Shown: positions 19,904 through 29,857, counted from the stretch's first letter. The stretch is 64,000 bases of DNA from Neochlamydia sp. S13 (GCF_000648235.2 NZ_AP017977.1:496001-560000); one strand, 5' to 3'. Translations and numbers: made by a program. Notes: generated by a model not told the origin, from the sequence alone.

Positions 19904-21031
19904 CTAATCTTTTGCTTGAGCTATACTTAGCGTCTTTCTTGCAAATATTTGTGTTACAATATTATAGACCGTTAAAAGCATAAGAAAAGGATAACACACC
20001 TTTAAAATAGGGATTAGAAAAGCAGAAATGCCTGCAAATTGTAGATTGGCTACAATGAATGTAGCAAGAAGGGTACCTATTAATGCTGCTTTGTAGCTAA
20101 TTTTATTTTGAAAAACTGTATGGCTAATAAAGTCTGCAAATACATTAGAAAGAGCGATGGCGGTAGTCAGGCAAGCTAGCGCAATGGTCGAACATACCCA
20201 AATGCCTGCCGAAGGGCCTATTATCTCCATCGTAATTGCTCCTAATAACTGCTCGACGCTTTCTACTTTTAATTTGGCGCTATGAAAAGAGGCAACATAA
20301 CTAAAGCCTATATAAGTAAGGGCTAAGAGAAAAGCACCTAGCGCACAAGATTTTAAGCCGATTTTCACTAGACTTTCTTGAGGATATAAAGCAAGGGTGT
20401 TTTTTAAGGAATTAAAAATGATGGAGGAAAAGAACAAAGCTGCTAACAAATCCATAGTATTATAGCCTTCTTTTAGCCCTTCTAAAAACACTGTTAAAGA
20501 AGGTTGCTGTTGAGGGGAAAAGGAAGATACTTCGGCTGTTAGCAGCCCTTTAGTAATAATATAGGCTAAAGATCCTAACAATAGAGGCGTTAAAATATAT
20601 CCCAACCATTCCATAATATATCTTTTCTGATAGGTAAAGAAGAAGATAAGCCCGCAGGCAAGAGCGTTAAATGCTACCGGAGAGAAATCCCCTACAGACA
20701 TTTTTACTGTAGAGGAGGCTAGAGCGATGCAACGGGGCAGTGAACCTAAGGGTCCTAACAAGGTAATGATAAACAAAGCTATTAAAAACCCTGGAAACTT
20801 TCCTAACACCGCAAAATAGCGTTTGTGATCTCCCTCGAAAAGGAGCATGGCGAATAATCCCCCAAAAGGTACAAGCACAGCCGTAATCAGCAAACCTAAA
20901 ATAGCAAAAAATGTTTTGTCTTGAGCATAATGCCCGATAACAAGAGGAAAGATCACATTTCCTGCCCCGAAAAACATGGAAAACATCGCAAGGCCTGTCG
21001 CTATAGTTTTAAGATGAAGAGATATTTTCAC
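19904..21031 (-). CDS. brnQ: Branched-chain amino acid carrier BrnQ
   Basis: The 375-residue membrane protein has about 11-12 hydrophobic segments and the LIVCS-family opening: M-F-S-M-F-F-G-A-G-N-V-I-F-P at 17-30. A second family block G-P-L-G-S-L-P-R lies near 94-101. It imports leucine, isoleucine and valine with a cation across the inner membrane, a step obligate intracellular chlamydiae depend on. It is slightly shorter than typical members (~430), and ends soon after the last hydrophobic segment. It is monocistronic, with a 650-bp gene-poor region upstream. Confidence 0.92.
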   Translation of the reverse strand: MKISLHLKTIATGLAMFSMFFGAGNVIFPLVIGHYAQDKTFFAILGLLITAVLVPFGGLFAMLLFEGDHKRYFAVLGKFPGFLIALFIITLLGPLGSLPRCIALASSTVKMSVGDFSPVAFNALACGLIFFFTYQKRYIMEWLGYILTPLLLGSLAYIITKGLLTAEVSSFSPQQQPSLTVFLEGLKEGYNTMDLLAALFFSSIIFNSLKNTLALYPQESLVKIGLKSCALGAFLLALTYIGFSYVASFHSAKLKVESVEQLLGAITMEIIGPSAGIWVCSTIALACLTTAIALSNVFADFISHTVFQNKISYKAALIGTLLATFIVANLQFAGISAFLIPILKVCYPFLMLLTVYNIVTQIFARKTLSIAQAKD

Positions 21032-21684
21032 CGTTTTAGCTCCCTATAAAATGGTCCCTCTATGAAATAATTAAAGGGAGGTGATTTTTTATTATTTTTT
21101 CGCTCGATAATAAAGATAGATAAGAAACGTTAGATGTGCGCGTAGCGCACCACTAGGACACTCAATAAGAATAGTTTACTGGAAACCAAATAAGGTAAAA
21201 TAAGATTTTTCATAAGAATAATAATAGTTGTTAATAAGCTATTAAGTCAAGCAATATTTGTTCTCTGTTATTGGCTTTTTTATACTACAACTGTGCTATC
21301 TAAAGGATTGTATAAGAGGGTAGTAAAATGTAGGCTCGGATTTTCTTAAGTTTGATTGGGATGAGAGCCATCGAGAGTGCAAATGCTGGAAGGAAACTAA
21401 GGGAAAGAAGGGCTAACCTGAGAACATGGATGGTGAAAAAGTTAAGGAAAAATAAAACATTATTTATAATTTATTTGCTAAAAAATATTAAATAAAAAAG
21501 CAAGGATAGCTTGCTTCAAACTCAAGGCAAAGAGAGTAATAATATAAAGAAATATTTTATTTCTATTGCATTAGAAGGCTAGCATACGATTTGGCCATCT
21601 CTTCTCTTAAATAAGCTGATCAATCTACCTATTAATAAAGGTGGGAGATGTTGTGCTAATTTTAAAGGCACAAAGGGGTCTCAT
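21032..21684. other. Gene-poor stretch with a GC-rich palindrome
   Basis: No gene is supported on either strand. A perfect short hairpin, GTGCGC-GTA-GCGCAC at 21136-21150, stands out in AT-rich DNA. It has no T-run and could be a repeat relic or protein site. The brnQ promoter should lie at the left end. Confidence 0.4.
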
Positions 21685-22869
21685 TTAACATACAAACGGC
21701 TTTTTTAATCTATTTATAGCTAGCATAATATTATTACGTGTTCCAAAAGCTGTAAAACGTATAAATCCTTCTCCTGAGGGGCCAAAACCTGAGCCAGGTG
21801 TGGTAATGATGTGATAGTTTTCCAGTAAAGCTTGAAAAACCTCCCAAGATTTGCGATTTTTAAACCGTACCCACAGGTAAGGGGCATTAGTTCCGCCATA
21901 CACTTCCCAGCCCTGTTGTTCAAGAGCTACTTTGATTAGTTGGGCATTTTCCAGATAGAGCTGGCAGGTTTTTTTCACTTCCTGGAGGCCTCTATCTTCA
22001 AGAACGGCCATCCCACCTTGCTGAGCTATATTGGAGGCCCCATTAAAAATAGTAGTAGTCAGACGTTGCCAATCTGCATTTACTGGAGTTCCATCTTCAT
22101 ATTTTAAGGCTTGAGGGATGATTGTCCAGCCAAGGCGTACTCCGGTGAAGCCTGCAAGCTTAGAAAAAGAGCTTACTTCGATGGCCACTTCTTTGGCGCC
22201 TGGGATTTCAAAAATAGATTTGGGTAAAGAAGGGTCTTGTATAAAGTTGGCATAGGCAGAGTCAAATAAGATAATCGTTTGATTGCTTTTAGCAAAGTCA
22301 ACTAATTTGGTTAATTGATCTTTTGTAGCTACAGCTCCTGTAGGGTTATTAGGGGAACAAAAGTAAATGATATCTGTGCGAGGTGTTCTTTCTAGATCGG
22401 GGAAAAAATTATTTTCAGGAGTACAAGGCATGTAAACAATATTGCTTACTCCTTGGATAATACTGCCATCTACATAAACAGGGTAAGCTGGATCTTGAAT
22501 AGCTACCGATACATGCTTTCCCAAAAGCATCTGAAGGCGGCCTATATCGCACTTGGCGCCATCAGAAACAAATACTTCCGAGGAGGAAATGCGATTAAAA
22601 TAAAGTTGAGAAGCGATACGCTCGCGAAGCTCATTAAGCCCTTGTTCAGGTCCATAGCCACTATAACCTTGGATGGTTCCCAATTTCATAGCTTCTTGTG
22701 ACATGGCATGAGCAATAGAAGAAGGAATGGGTTCTGTTGTATCACCAATTCCTAGACTGATCACCTCAGCTTGAGGATGATCAGAAATAAATTTAAGCTT
22801 ACGCTTATGGATTTCAGGAAATAAATATCCGTTACTAAGCTTTGCAAAATTAGCGTTTCTTTTTATCAT
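21685..22869 (-). CDS. dapL: LL-diaminopimelate aminotransferase
   Basis: The 394-residue PLP enzyme converts tetrahydrodipicolinate directly to LL-diaminopimelate, the shortcut route known from plants and chlamydiae. The PLP lysine is K237 in S-S-F-S-K-L-A-G-F; other fold-type I blocks are C-S-P-N-N-P-T-G (171-178), the D-x-A-Y region near 203-206, and R-L-G-W at 245-248. It starts four bases after the asd stop, so asd and dapL form an operon feeding diaminopimelate for peptidoglycan and lysine. No residue appears missing. The length is slightly below the typical ~410. Confidence 0.95.
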   Translation of the reverse strand: MIKRNANFAKLSNGYLFPEIHKRKLKFISDHPQAEVISLGIGDTTEPIPSSIAHAMSQEAMKLGTIQGYSGYGPEQGLNELRERIASQLYFNRISSSEVFVSDGAKCDIGRLQMLLGKHVSVAIQDPAYPVYVDGSIIQGVSNIVYMPCTPENNFFPDLERTPRTDIIYFCSPNNPTGAVATKDQLTKLVDFAKSNQTIILFDSAYANFIQDPSLPKSIFEIPGAKEVAIEVSSFSKLAGFTGVRLGWTIIPQALKYEDGTPVNADWQRLTTTIFNGASNIAQQGGMAVLEDRGLQEVKKTCQLYLENAQLIKVALEQQGWEVYGGTNAPYLWVRFKNRKSWEVFQALLENYHIITTPGSGFGPSGEGFIRFTAFGTRNNIMLAINRLKKPFVC

Positions 22870-22873
22870 ATCG

Positions 22874-23950
22874 TTAGTTTTTTATATAACCTTGTTGGTA
22901 GACTAGCTCAGCAGTTAAGATCCCACCTCCAGCTGCTCCTCGAATCGTATTATGAGAAAGAGCTGTAAAACGGTAATGAAAAAGAGGGCATTCTCTTAAG
23001 CGTCCTGCTACTATAGACATTCCATTGCCTTCAAGCCTATCTAAACGAGGCTGAGGCCGATCTTTTTCGTCATGATAAACAAGAGGGCAAAGGGGAGCAG
23101 AGGGTAGATGAAGGTCTTGAGGGACTCCTTTAAAAGTCTGCCAGGCTTGCAAAATATCTTCTAAGGAAGGTTTAGTAACAAATTCTACTGAAACGCATGC
23201 CATATGGCCATCTAGTACTGGAACGCGATTACAGGTTACAGAGAGCGAAATACCTGAAGCATTGACAATCCTATCCTCTTGAATGTTTCCCCAGATTTTT
23301 AAAGGCTCACTTTCAGATTTTTGTTCTTCGCCCTCAATGTAGGGAATAATATTGTCTTGGATAGCGTAAGATGAAACCCCTGGATATCCAGCCCCGCTTA
23401 CTGCTTGCAGGGTAGTCACCATTAGTTTTTTAACCTGAAACTTTTGATGCAAAGGTTGTAAAGGAATCATATAGCTTTGAAGGGAGCAATTCGGCTTGAC
23501 AACAATGCAGCCTTGCGCCCAACCCCGATTTTTTTGTTGTTCTTTAATCATGCTCAGATGATGAGCATTAATTTCAGGGATTAGGAGGGGAACATCAGGA
23601 GTGTTACGGTGATAAGAAGCATTAGACATAACGGGTAAGCCAGCAGCCGCATAACTTTCTTCATATAGCTTAGCAATAGGGGAGTCCACAGCTGAAAAAA
23701 CGAGGCTACAATCTCGTTTGCATTGCTCAATATTTTCTATGGAATAAACAGGAAGTTTTCCGTGTGTTTCGCTAAGAGGCGTATTAGGAAGCCAGCGGTT
23801 CTGAACTGCTTCTACATAGCTTTTACCAGCTGATTGCTTTGATGAGGCTAGGAAAACCACTTCAAACCAGGGGTGCTTAGACAGTAATTGTAGATATTGC
23901 TGGCCAACCATACCTGTTGCACCTAAAATGCCTACAGGAATCTTTTTCAT
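22874..23950 (-). CDS. asd: Aspartate-semialdehyde dehydrogenase
   Basis: I place the start at the ATG at 23950 (358 residues, MKKIPVGILGATGMVG) rather than at the far upstream start at 24073, because the NADP loop GATGMVG then sits at residues 10-16 as in the family, and AGGGAAA lies just before it. The catalytic Cys is C155 in K-P-N-C-S, and the proton acceptor is H249 in L-D-G-H. The block S-G-A-G-Y-P-G marks the archaeal/yeast-like class, which chlamydiae use. It makes aspartate semialdehyde for diaminopimelate, lysine, methionine and threonine. dapL follows after a 4-bp gap. Confidence 0.95.
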   Translation of the reverse strand: MKKIPVGILGATGMVGQQYLQLLSKHPWFEVVFLASSKQSAGKSYVEAVQNRWLPNTPLSETHGKLPVYSIENIEQCKRDCSLVFSAVDSPIAKLYEESYAAAGLPVMSNASYHRNTPDVPLLIPEINAHHLSMIKEQQKNRGWAQGCIVVKPNCSLQSYMIPLQPLHQKFQVKKLMVTTLQAVSGAGYPGVSSYAIQDNIIPYIEGEEQKSESEPLKIWGNIQEDRIVNASGISLSVTCNRVPVLDGHMACVSVEFVTKPSLEDILQAWQTFKGVPQDLHLPSAPLCPLVYHDEKDRPQPRLDRLEGNGMSIVAGRLRECPLFHYRFTALSHNTIRGAAGGGILTAELVYQQGYIKN

Positions 23951-24834
23951 ACAAGTTTCCCTAAAGTGAATAGGGGAGATTATAGACAATAAGGCTATTT
24001 TTAGGAATATGAGAATAGGATCTTTTGTAAAACATAGGATTTGACCCTTAATGTGTGATGTGCATGGTTTCAATTTTTTCTCTTCTGCATAAAAAAGGGG
24101 AAAAAATAATTAATTTTTAGAGAAAAAGAACGATAATGGGATGGTAATAAGCGGAAAGCGATTTCACATAGTGTGACTAAGAATTTATCTCATTAATGAA
24201 CGTTCTATAATTAGCCATGTTTATTCATCTTTCTTGTGTAAAAAGAGAGGGACAAGAGATCGATTAGGGATATAAAGGAAAAAGCTTGCCTGTAGTTTTT
24301 GAGAATCTTGCTGCCAATGGAGATGAACGCCAAATGGTGGAACTCTTAATTAATCAAGCCCAGCAGCGCATCGATAAAAAAAAGATTTGTGGGAGCTTTT
24401 TCATCTAGCGTAAGCAGATAGAGAGGAGAATGCTGAATACTTAAGAGATAGGCTTGTTAATACGGGAAATTTTTTCTTGGATCTATAGAAGAAAAAAGCC
24501 TGAAAAAAACGGCTACAGAATGTTAGCTTTAATCTAAACGAAAAAGCTGTAAAGAAAATTTCGACAAATCATAGCTAGATCGAAAGAAAAGTAGAAGATT
24601 GGCAAATATTTCTTACCCTTAGTTTAATAGCTTCTTAGATAGATCAATTGTTGGAGTAGGTTTAAGACGTCTTAAAAAGAATTTTAAGAATATTTCATTT
24701 AATAGCGGGATTCTAAAGGTGAGAGTAAAGTTATGAGCTTAGGAGAAATAACTTGACAAAGTGTTCAAGAAATTATTAGCTTGTTATCGAGCTTTGGAAT
24801 ACTTATAAACTTTTAAACATACTAGGTGAATAAC
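23951..24834. other. Gene-poor divergent region
   Basis: This holds the promoters of the leftward asd-dapL pair and the rightward oxygenase, but I cannot fix either. The only coding trace is the short ankyrin-like relic at 24286-24408. The rest has stops in all frames. Confidence 0.4.
24286..24408 (+). pseudogene. Possible ankyrin-repeat fragment
   Basis: A 40-codon open piece starting at a TTG reads L-A-A-N-G-D-E-R-Q-M-V-E-L-L-I-N-Q, which fits the core of an ankyrin repeat (A-A-x-x-G-x-x-x-x-V-x-x-L-L). It ends at a TAG with no continuation. It is most likely a relic, or chance resemblance. Confidence 0.3.
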
Positions 24835-26082
24835 ATGAGCACCCCGATCAATTATCAGGCCTCTACACAATTTCAGACTGATTTATATAATTCTTCTTTA
24901 GCCTTGCCAAATGCAACACCAAGAAGTAGTCCTACCGATTCTATAGCTAAAGCAGAAAAAAGAGATGAACTCTTTCCTTCTTCTGTAGTTGTGAATCTAC
25001 CAACTTTAATTATTGATAATGCTCCTGTTCCTTTATTTGATCTTATTGAATTAGAGCGAGCACAAGGAGAGCAAAGAAAAGCAATTATCAAGCAATTTGG
25101 TGATGGACTTAAAGACGTAGGATTTGTGGCCATTAAAGCCGAATCATTAATTCCTTTGATTGAAGCTGCCCACATTGAGATGGAAAAATATTTTTCTCAA
25201 CCTTTAGAAGAAAAATTAAAAGACCGTCGTGCCAGTCACGTTACCGGTTTTTCTGAACGTGGGAGAGAAACTGCCGCAGGAGCCAAGGTAGCAGATCTTA
25301 AAGAGACCTATTTCATTCCGCCTAATTATGATACCTGGCCTGAGAATTGGCCCCAAAACCCGCCAAAATTTAAAGAAATCATGTCTGGTTATCATAAGGA
25401 ACTTACAAAACTAGCCGCTTTATTTATGGGATATCTGGCTGAATATTTAGAAGAACCAACTGAAGATATCTCTAAGAGTATTAACGATGCTTTTAATTTG
25501 CTTCGTTTAGCGCATTACCCATCGCCCAGGCCTGAAGATGAGCCTCAAGCTGTTTGGGCAAGTGCACATGAAGACTTGAATGCATTGACTTTGCTTCCTC
25601 CTTCTACAGTCCCTGGGTTACAATTAATGACCAAAGAAGGAGAATGGAAAGCGGTAAATATCCCTCAGGGCTATCTTATTGTAAACACTGGAGAGCAACT
25701 TCAACTTAAAACGGCAGGATTAATACGTGCCACTCGTCACCAGGTCGTTAATCCAGGGGGTAAATATGCACGCCAGAGACGATTTGCTAGTATCTTCTTT
25801 GCATCTTGGTCGTCTGAATTTTCTTTACAACCTTTTGCAACTTGTATAGATAAAGTCACCGCAGGAATGCCTGCGAGAGAAAAGGAAGAATACATGAAAA
25901 ATTTTCCTAATATCACTGTGCAAGAAAATCTTGACTCAAGGCTCATAGAAATGGGCACTATTTCTAATCCTTCAATGGAATGTATCAAAGAATTACGTCA
26001 AAAAGGGCTATTAAGAAGGCCTCCTGAAGAGCTTATAGCACTTTACCCTTCTATCTTTTCAGATGAACAAAAAGGAACTTAA
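24835..26082 (+). CDS. Isopenicillin-N-synthase-like 2OG-Fe(II) oxygenase
   Basis: This 415-residue protein carries the double-stranded beta-helix iron site: H-x-D in S-A-H-E-D (H248, D250 when counted from the alternative GTG start at 24826), distal H305 in A-T-R-H-Q-V, and the 2-oxoglutarate-binding R-F-A-S at 319-322. The N-terminal P-V-P-L-F-D-L and V-G-F blocks match the non-haem dioxygenase N domain (DIOX_N). Members oxidise small molecules, but nothing shows the substrate here. A 55-residue Ser/Thr/Asn-rich N-terminus precedes the domain and is unusual; it could be a secretion signal. The ATG at 24835 is preferred over the GTG because of its spacing from AGGTG. It is monocistronic with a long terminator. 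Confidence 0.85.
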   Translation: MSTPINYQASTQFQTDLYNSSLALPNATPRSSPTDSIAKAEKRDELFPSSVVVNLPTLIIDNAPVPLFDLIELERAQGEQRKAIIKQFGDGLKDVGFVAIKAESLIPLIEAAHIEMEKYFSQPLEEKLKDRRASHVTGFSERGRETAAGAKVADLKETYFIPPNYDTWPENWPQNPPKFKEIMSGYHKELTKLAALFMGYLAEYLEEPTEDISKSINDAFNLLRLAHYPSPRPEDEPQAVWASAHEDLNALTLLPPSTVPGLQLMTKEGEWKAVNIPQGYLIVNTGEQLQLKTAGLIRATRHQVVNPGGKYARQRRFASIFFASWSSEFSLQPFATCIDKVTAGMPAREKEEYMKNFPNITVQENLDSRLIEMGTISNPSMECIKELRQKGLLRRPPEELIALYPSIFSDEQKGT

Positions 26083-26102
26083 CCATTAAAGTTTAAAAAA
26101 TA

Positions 26103-26180
26103 AAAATAAGAAGAGGTTAAACGCAAGCTTATGAGTAAAAAATAGTGAAAATAAGCTGTTTACTCCTCTTATTTTCTTTC
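26103..26180 (+). terminator. Terminator of the oxygenase gene
   Basis: AAAATAAGAAGAGGTTAAAC (26103-26122) pairs with GTTTACTCCTCTTATTTT (26158-26175) with small bulges; an inner stem AGCTTAT/ATAAGCT (26126-26132, 26151-26157) extends it. The 3' side is T-rich (CTTATTTTCTTTC). It lies 21 bases past the stop. Confidence 0.65.
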
Positions 26181-26304
26181 AGGTTTTCTTAAAAACTTTG
26201 CTTTGATTTGTAAAGCTGCTTCTTTAAGCTAGTCAGAAGATGAGCTAAAATAATGCTGTTTAAAAAAATCTAGGCAAATCCATCATTCTTGGGAGGAAAG
26301 GCCT

Positions 26305-28425
26305 TTATTCGACGATACAAAAGCCTTCTTCATAAATAGGGCCAGTTTTACCAATTTTTAATTTATTCTGAAAAAATTCGCGATAAACTTTCAGTCCTTG
26401 TTGGGCATTCTGGATGCAGTAAAAGCAATTAGTAATCCACTCCGAGCCTTTGATCGTGCCGGTGGTATAATTTAACTGGAAGCGGCTGGTAATTTTTTGT
26501 CTCCAATAAGCGGGTTCTCCAAATAACAACACAGGATTTGAAGGAACTGAACCGACTTTCCGGCGCACTTCCTCTAAGGAATATTCAAAATCTGTGCCAA
26601 TTCCACCTTCTAAAAAGATAGGAAAATCGAGATTAAACTCTGCTTGGCGCTCTACAAGTTTATCTAAGCGATAAGTCATTTTAGCGTCTATATAAGGATT
26701 TTGCCGCTGTTCATTGACCACCGTCTGAGGACCTGCTCTAAAATCTACTATATTAGCGCAAGAAAGCATCTGGTATTCTTGTGCGACCCGATTTCCTACC
26801 TCCATAGCCCCAGGCCCACCGCCCGTAATTAAAGCAAGAGGTGTATCTTTTTTTAGCAAAGGATGATTCATTTCTTGGCGCATTTCTATGACGCCTTTTA
26901 GAAGTTTCCTTAGCTCAGTTTCAAAATTTCCTTCAAGTAAGTTAGAGCCATAAATACCGAATACTGTAGAGTTTAGAAAAGTTTCGATTTTTCCAAGAGG
27001 AACGAAGAGCCCTGAGTCATAGCCGGGCTTTTGCACAAATTGTAGAACCTTATGGCTAGTTTCATCTACCCAAAACACGGGGATGGCAAACTTATTAAGA
27101 TCGTGTAAAAGAGCACGATCTTCTGCAGAAAAAAACTCTAGATGGGATTGGGAGGCATATTGAAAATATATTCCTTTAAGACATCTTTGCACTTGATCGC
27201 TTAATAACATACGTTTCATGAAAGGAGAGGGAAAATAACGAGTAAGGAGGATACCTTGGCTCGTAATACTTGAATCATCGATAGCTTTTAAAAAGGGATA
27301 AGAGGGCTGTTGCTCAATGAAACGTTCGACCATGAGTGCTTGCCTAGCTCCATGGCCCCATTTGGGAAATTCTTGAAAACGTGACGTGCGTGTAATCCAG
27401 GTTTCTGGTTTAAGATTGAGAAATTGCTCTCCTTTTACCACAAATACTGCCGCACGATTTTCTATAGGCTTAGGTGCAGTTTTAAAAGCTTCAAAAAGTA
27501 CATGAGTATCTTCTAGACAAGACTGTAGCTGATCACGATCAGAAAAATACACATGTTCGCGGTAAGGTTCTAAAGTATAAAATTCTAAAGGAATATCGGT
27601 AATTTCTCTTTGACTATTGCCATACAATTCATAAACGTCACCTGAAGCATAGGTATCAGGCTGGAGAACCGATGCTGTTGTGTGCTGGACTTCGGTAGAA
27701 AGAAGTTCTTGGGCTACATGGCCAAAAACCGTTCTAATATGTAAGGGTAAAGTGCGGACAAGTAAAAGCTCATCTTTGTTTACCTCTCGGGGCTGATCTA
27801 GCTCCCATTCTTGGTGAAGTTTTAAGATTTCCCGCATACTAAGAGAGGATTTTAATGCTTTTGCGACGGTAGGAAGGAAACCATGAATGGTCGAGGCATA
27901 TTCACCCCGCCCTTTTAGTAAGGATAGGTAGGCTACCGTCCGCCCATCCACTTTATCTAGGATTAAATGATCACTTCCATGTAATCCTCCTAATGAAAGT
28001 AGAGGCCTTCCCCATCGATCAGAGCGCCCAAACATGCGCAATAAATAATCAGGATCACGCACACGACGACGCTCATCCGCAGCAAAGAGGCGACCAATGG
28101 TTGCTCCCACTTCAATTTGTTTAAGCATTTCCGCGCCTATCTTTCCGAGGGCGGAAAGATGAACTTTAACTTCAGCACAGCCATTTTGCTTATCCAATTG
28201 ATATTCAATGCCTATACCATTTACCCCTAATTGCGCAAGCGTGCTTTTGATATTAAAGAAGATATGATTTAAATCTATCTCGAATCCAACAAAGAGTGAA
28301 GGTATTTGATTAATAAAAACTGTTGCCACTCTAGTGTTTTCATTGATAGGCCCTAAATGTGTAATTATACCGTCGGGAGTGACTAAATCTAAATACTTTG
28401 TTTCAAGAAATAATTGGCTATTCAT
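26305..28425 (-). CDS. Large protein with LOG-like Rossmann C-terminus
   Basis: The 706-residue protein ends in a nucleotide-binding domain (about 525-690) with GGGPGAME at 535-542 and F-L-E-G-G-I-G-T-D-F-E-Y-S-L-E-E at 604-619, which resembles the P-G-G-x-G-T-x-x-E motif of LOG/lysine-decarboxylase-like proteins with Pro replaced by Glu. The first 520 residues show no domain I can name; they are soluble, with a D-R-R-R-V-R-type basic region near 118-124. No signal peptide is present. From memory, Chlamydia has a protein of this size beside MYG1 and HIT, so this is probably a conserved chlamydial gene; the match to a specific locus is unverified. GGAGGTG lies just before the ATG. Confidence 0.7.
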   Translation of the reverse strand: MNSQLFLETKYLDLVTPDGIITHLGPINENTRVATVFINQIPSLFVGFEIDLNHIFFNIKSTLAQLGVNGIGIEYQLDKQNGCAEVKVHLSALGKIGAEMLKQIEVGATIGRLFAADERRRVRDPDYLLRMFGRSDRWGRPLLSLGGLHGSDHLILDKVDGRTVAYLSLLKGRGEYASTIHGFLPTVAKALKSSLSMREILKLHQEWELDQPREVNKDELLLVRTLPLHIRTVFGHVAQELLSTEVQHTTASVLQPDTYASGDVYELYGNSQREITDIPLEFYTLEPYREHVYFSDRDQLQSCLEDTHVLFEAFKTAPKPIENRAAVFVVKGEQFLNLKPETWITRTSRFQEFPKWGHGARQALMVERFIEQQPSYPFLKAIDDSSITSQGILLTRYFPSPFMKRMLLSDQVQRCLKGIYFQYASQSHLEFFSAEDRALLHDLNKFAIPVFWVDETSHKVLQFVQKPGYDSGLFVPLGKIETFLNSTVFGIYGSNLLEGNFETELRKLLKGVIEMRQEMNHPLLKKDTPLALITGGGPGAMEVGNRVAQEYQMLSCANIVDFRAGPQTVVNEQRQNPYIDAKMTYRLDKLVERQAEFNLDFPIFLEGGIGTDFEYSLEEVRRKVGSVPSNPVLLFGEPAYWRQKITSRFQLNYTTGTIKGSEWITNCFYCIQNAQQGLKVYREFFQNKLKIGKTGPIYEEGFCIVE

Positions 28426-28970
28426 ACACCTCCTAGCAGAAGGCTGATCATATGAACCTGTCTAAAATTAGTCAATGTCACTGCTTATGTAAAAAAATGT
28501 GAGCAAACGCTTAAAAATCTTATAGAGCAAAAAGGAGGCACAGATTTTTAAGTACGTTCTTTGTACGCCAATTTACATAAATGCTTTACTTTTAGATCCA
28601 TTTTTTGTGAATATTGTGTTTATAGCCTGTCAATAAAGTAAGAAGCAAAGAGAAAAAAATGCTAGCCTTTTATCTTCAATGGCAGCTTTTTCTTTCTTCT
28701 TTTAAATTAAATCTCTCATATTTAATGGATTAAATTTACAAGTACAAGCAGTACTCCAGCGTACAGAAAGCTTTTTCAAAGCAAAAAGACAACTTTAATA
28801 GAGAATAGTTTTGTTTATAAGTTATCGTGTCTTTTAAAATAGCGAAAAAAAAATCACCCCTAGTTTATTTGAGCTAAAGTTTAAACAAGCCTTCGGATTT
28901 TGTTTTAATAAAAATTTTGCTTGTGACATAATTTTTTCCTTACACCAGATCAAGATAGCAAATTTAATTT
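28426..28970. other. Gene-poor divergent region
   Basis: About 545 bp between two divergent genes with no supported gene. It should carry promoters in both directions. I see no RNA gene. Confidence 0.4.
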
Positions 28971-29846
28971 ATGAATAATCAAAAGCTTCCCAGAAGCGTA
29001 GGAACCCATAGCGGGACTTTTCATGCTGATGAGGTGACTGCTTGTGCTCTTTTACTTCTCTATAATTTAATCGACCGTGAGCAAATTATACGCACAAGAG
29101 ATCCTCAGCTTTTAAGTCAATGCGAATACGTATGTGATGTGGGTGGATGCTATGACCCTGAGAATAAATTGTTTGATCATCATCAAGCAGATTATCAAGG
29201 AGCCATGAGTAGCGCAGGAATGGTTCTTCTTTATCTTAAAGACCAACATATTATCACCCCTAAAGAGTATGATTGCTTTAATGCAAATCTAGTTTTGGGA
29301 GTGGATGCTCATGATAATGGTAGAGATCCGCAAATTTATGGCCTGTGTACTTATTCTACCATTATTTCTAGCTTTACCCCCATTAAGCAGGATGCCGATG
29401 AGGCCACACAAGATAAAGCTTTTTTTGAGGCTCTTGATTTTGCTTATCAATATCTTAATCGTATACTTAATCGATTTAATTATATTCTTTCTTGCCGAGA
29501 AATTGTTTCTAGAGCGATGGAAAAGAAAGACGATTGTCTAATTTTTGAGAAAAATATTCCTTGGTTGGAATTGTTTTTTGAATTAGGGGGAGTTAATCAT
29601 CCGGCAAAATTTGTGATTATGCCCGCAGGACCGCATTGGAAATTGCGCGGCATTCCTCCTACCTATGAAGATAAAATGAAGGTACGCTCTCCTCTTCCTA
29701 GTGAATGGGCCGGGCTCTTAGAAGAGGAATTGAAAGAGGTGAGCGGGATAAAAGGAGCCATTTTTTGTCATAAAGGAAGATTTATCTCTGTATGGGAAAC
29801 TTACAACGATGCATTAAAAGCTTTAAATTATGTACTTAAAAAGTAG
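28971..29846 (+). CDS. MYG1-family metal-dependent hydrolase/exonuclease
   Basis: The 291-residue protein has the MYG1/UPF0160 signatures G-T-H-S-G-T-F-H-A-D-E (11-21), F-D-H-H-Q (68-72) and V-D-A-H-D-N-G near 110-116, which supply DHH-like metal ligands. The eukaryotic member is a 3'-5' RNA exonuclease; the bacterial role is not settled. A HIT-family gene follows after 11 bp, and the same neighbour pair is known in Chlamydia, so a shared nucleotide-related role is plausible. The ribosome site is weak. Full length. Confidence 0.9.
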   Translation: MNNQKLPRSVGTHSGTFHADEVTACALLLLYNLIDREQIIRTRDPQLLSQCEYVCDVGGCYDPENKLFDHHQADYQGAMSSAGMVLLYLKDQHIITPKEYDCFNANLVLGVDAHDNGRDPQIYGLCTYSTIISSFTPIKQDADEATQDKAFFEALDFAYQYLNRILNRFNYILSCREIVSRAMEKKDDCLIFEKNIPWLELFFELGGVNHPAKFVIMPAGPHWKLRGIPPTYEDKMKVRSPLPSEWAGLLEEELKEVSGIKGAIFCHKGRFISVWETYNDALKALNYVLKK

Positions 29847-29857
29847 ACAATAAAATT

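Noticed and set aside
23951-24073. 41-residue N-terminal extension of asd
   Set aside because: The internal ATG at 23950 has a ribosome site and puts the NADP loop at the normal distance from the start.
24826-24834. GTG start three codons upstream for the oxygenase
   Set aside because: The ATG at 24835 has better spacing from AGGTG; the difference is only three residues and cannot be settled from sequence.
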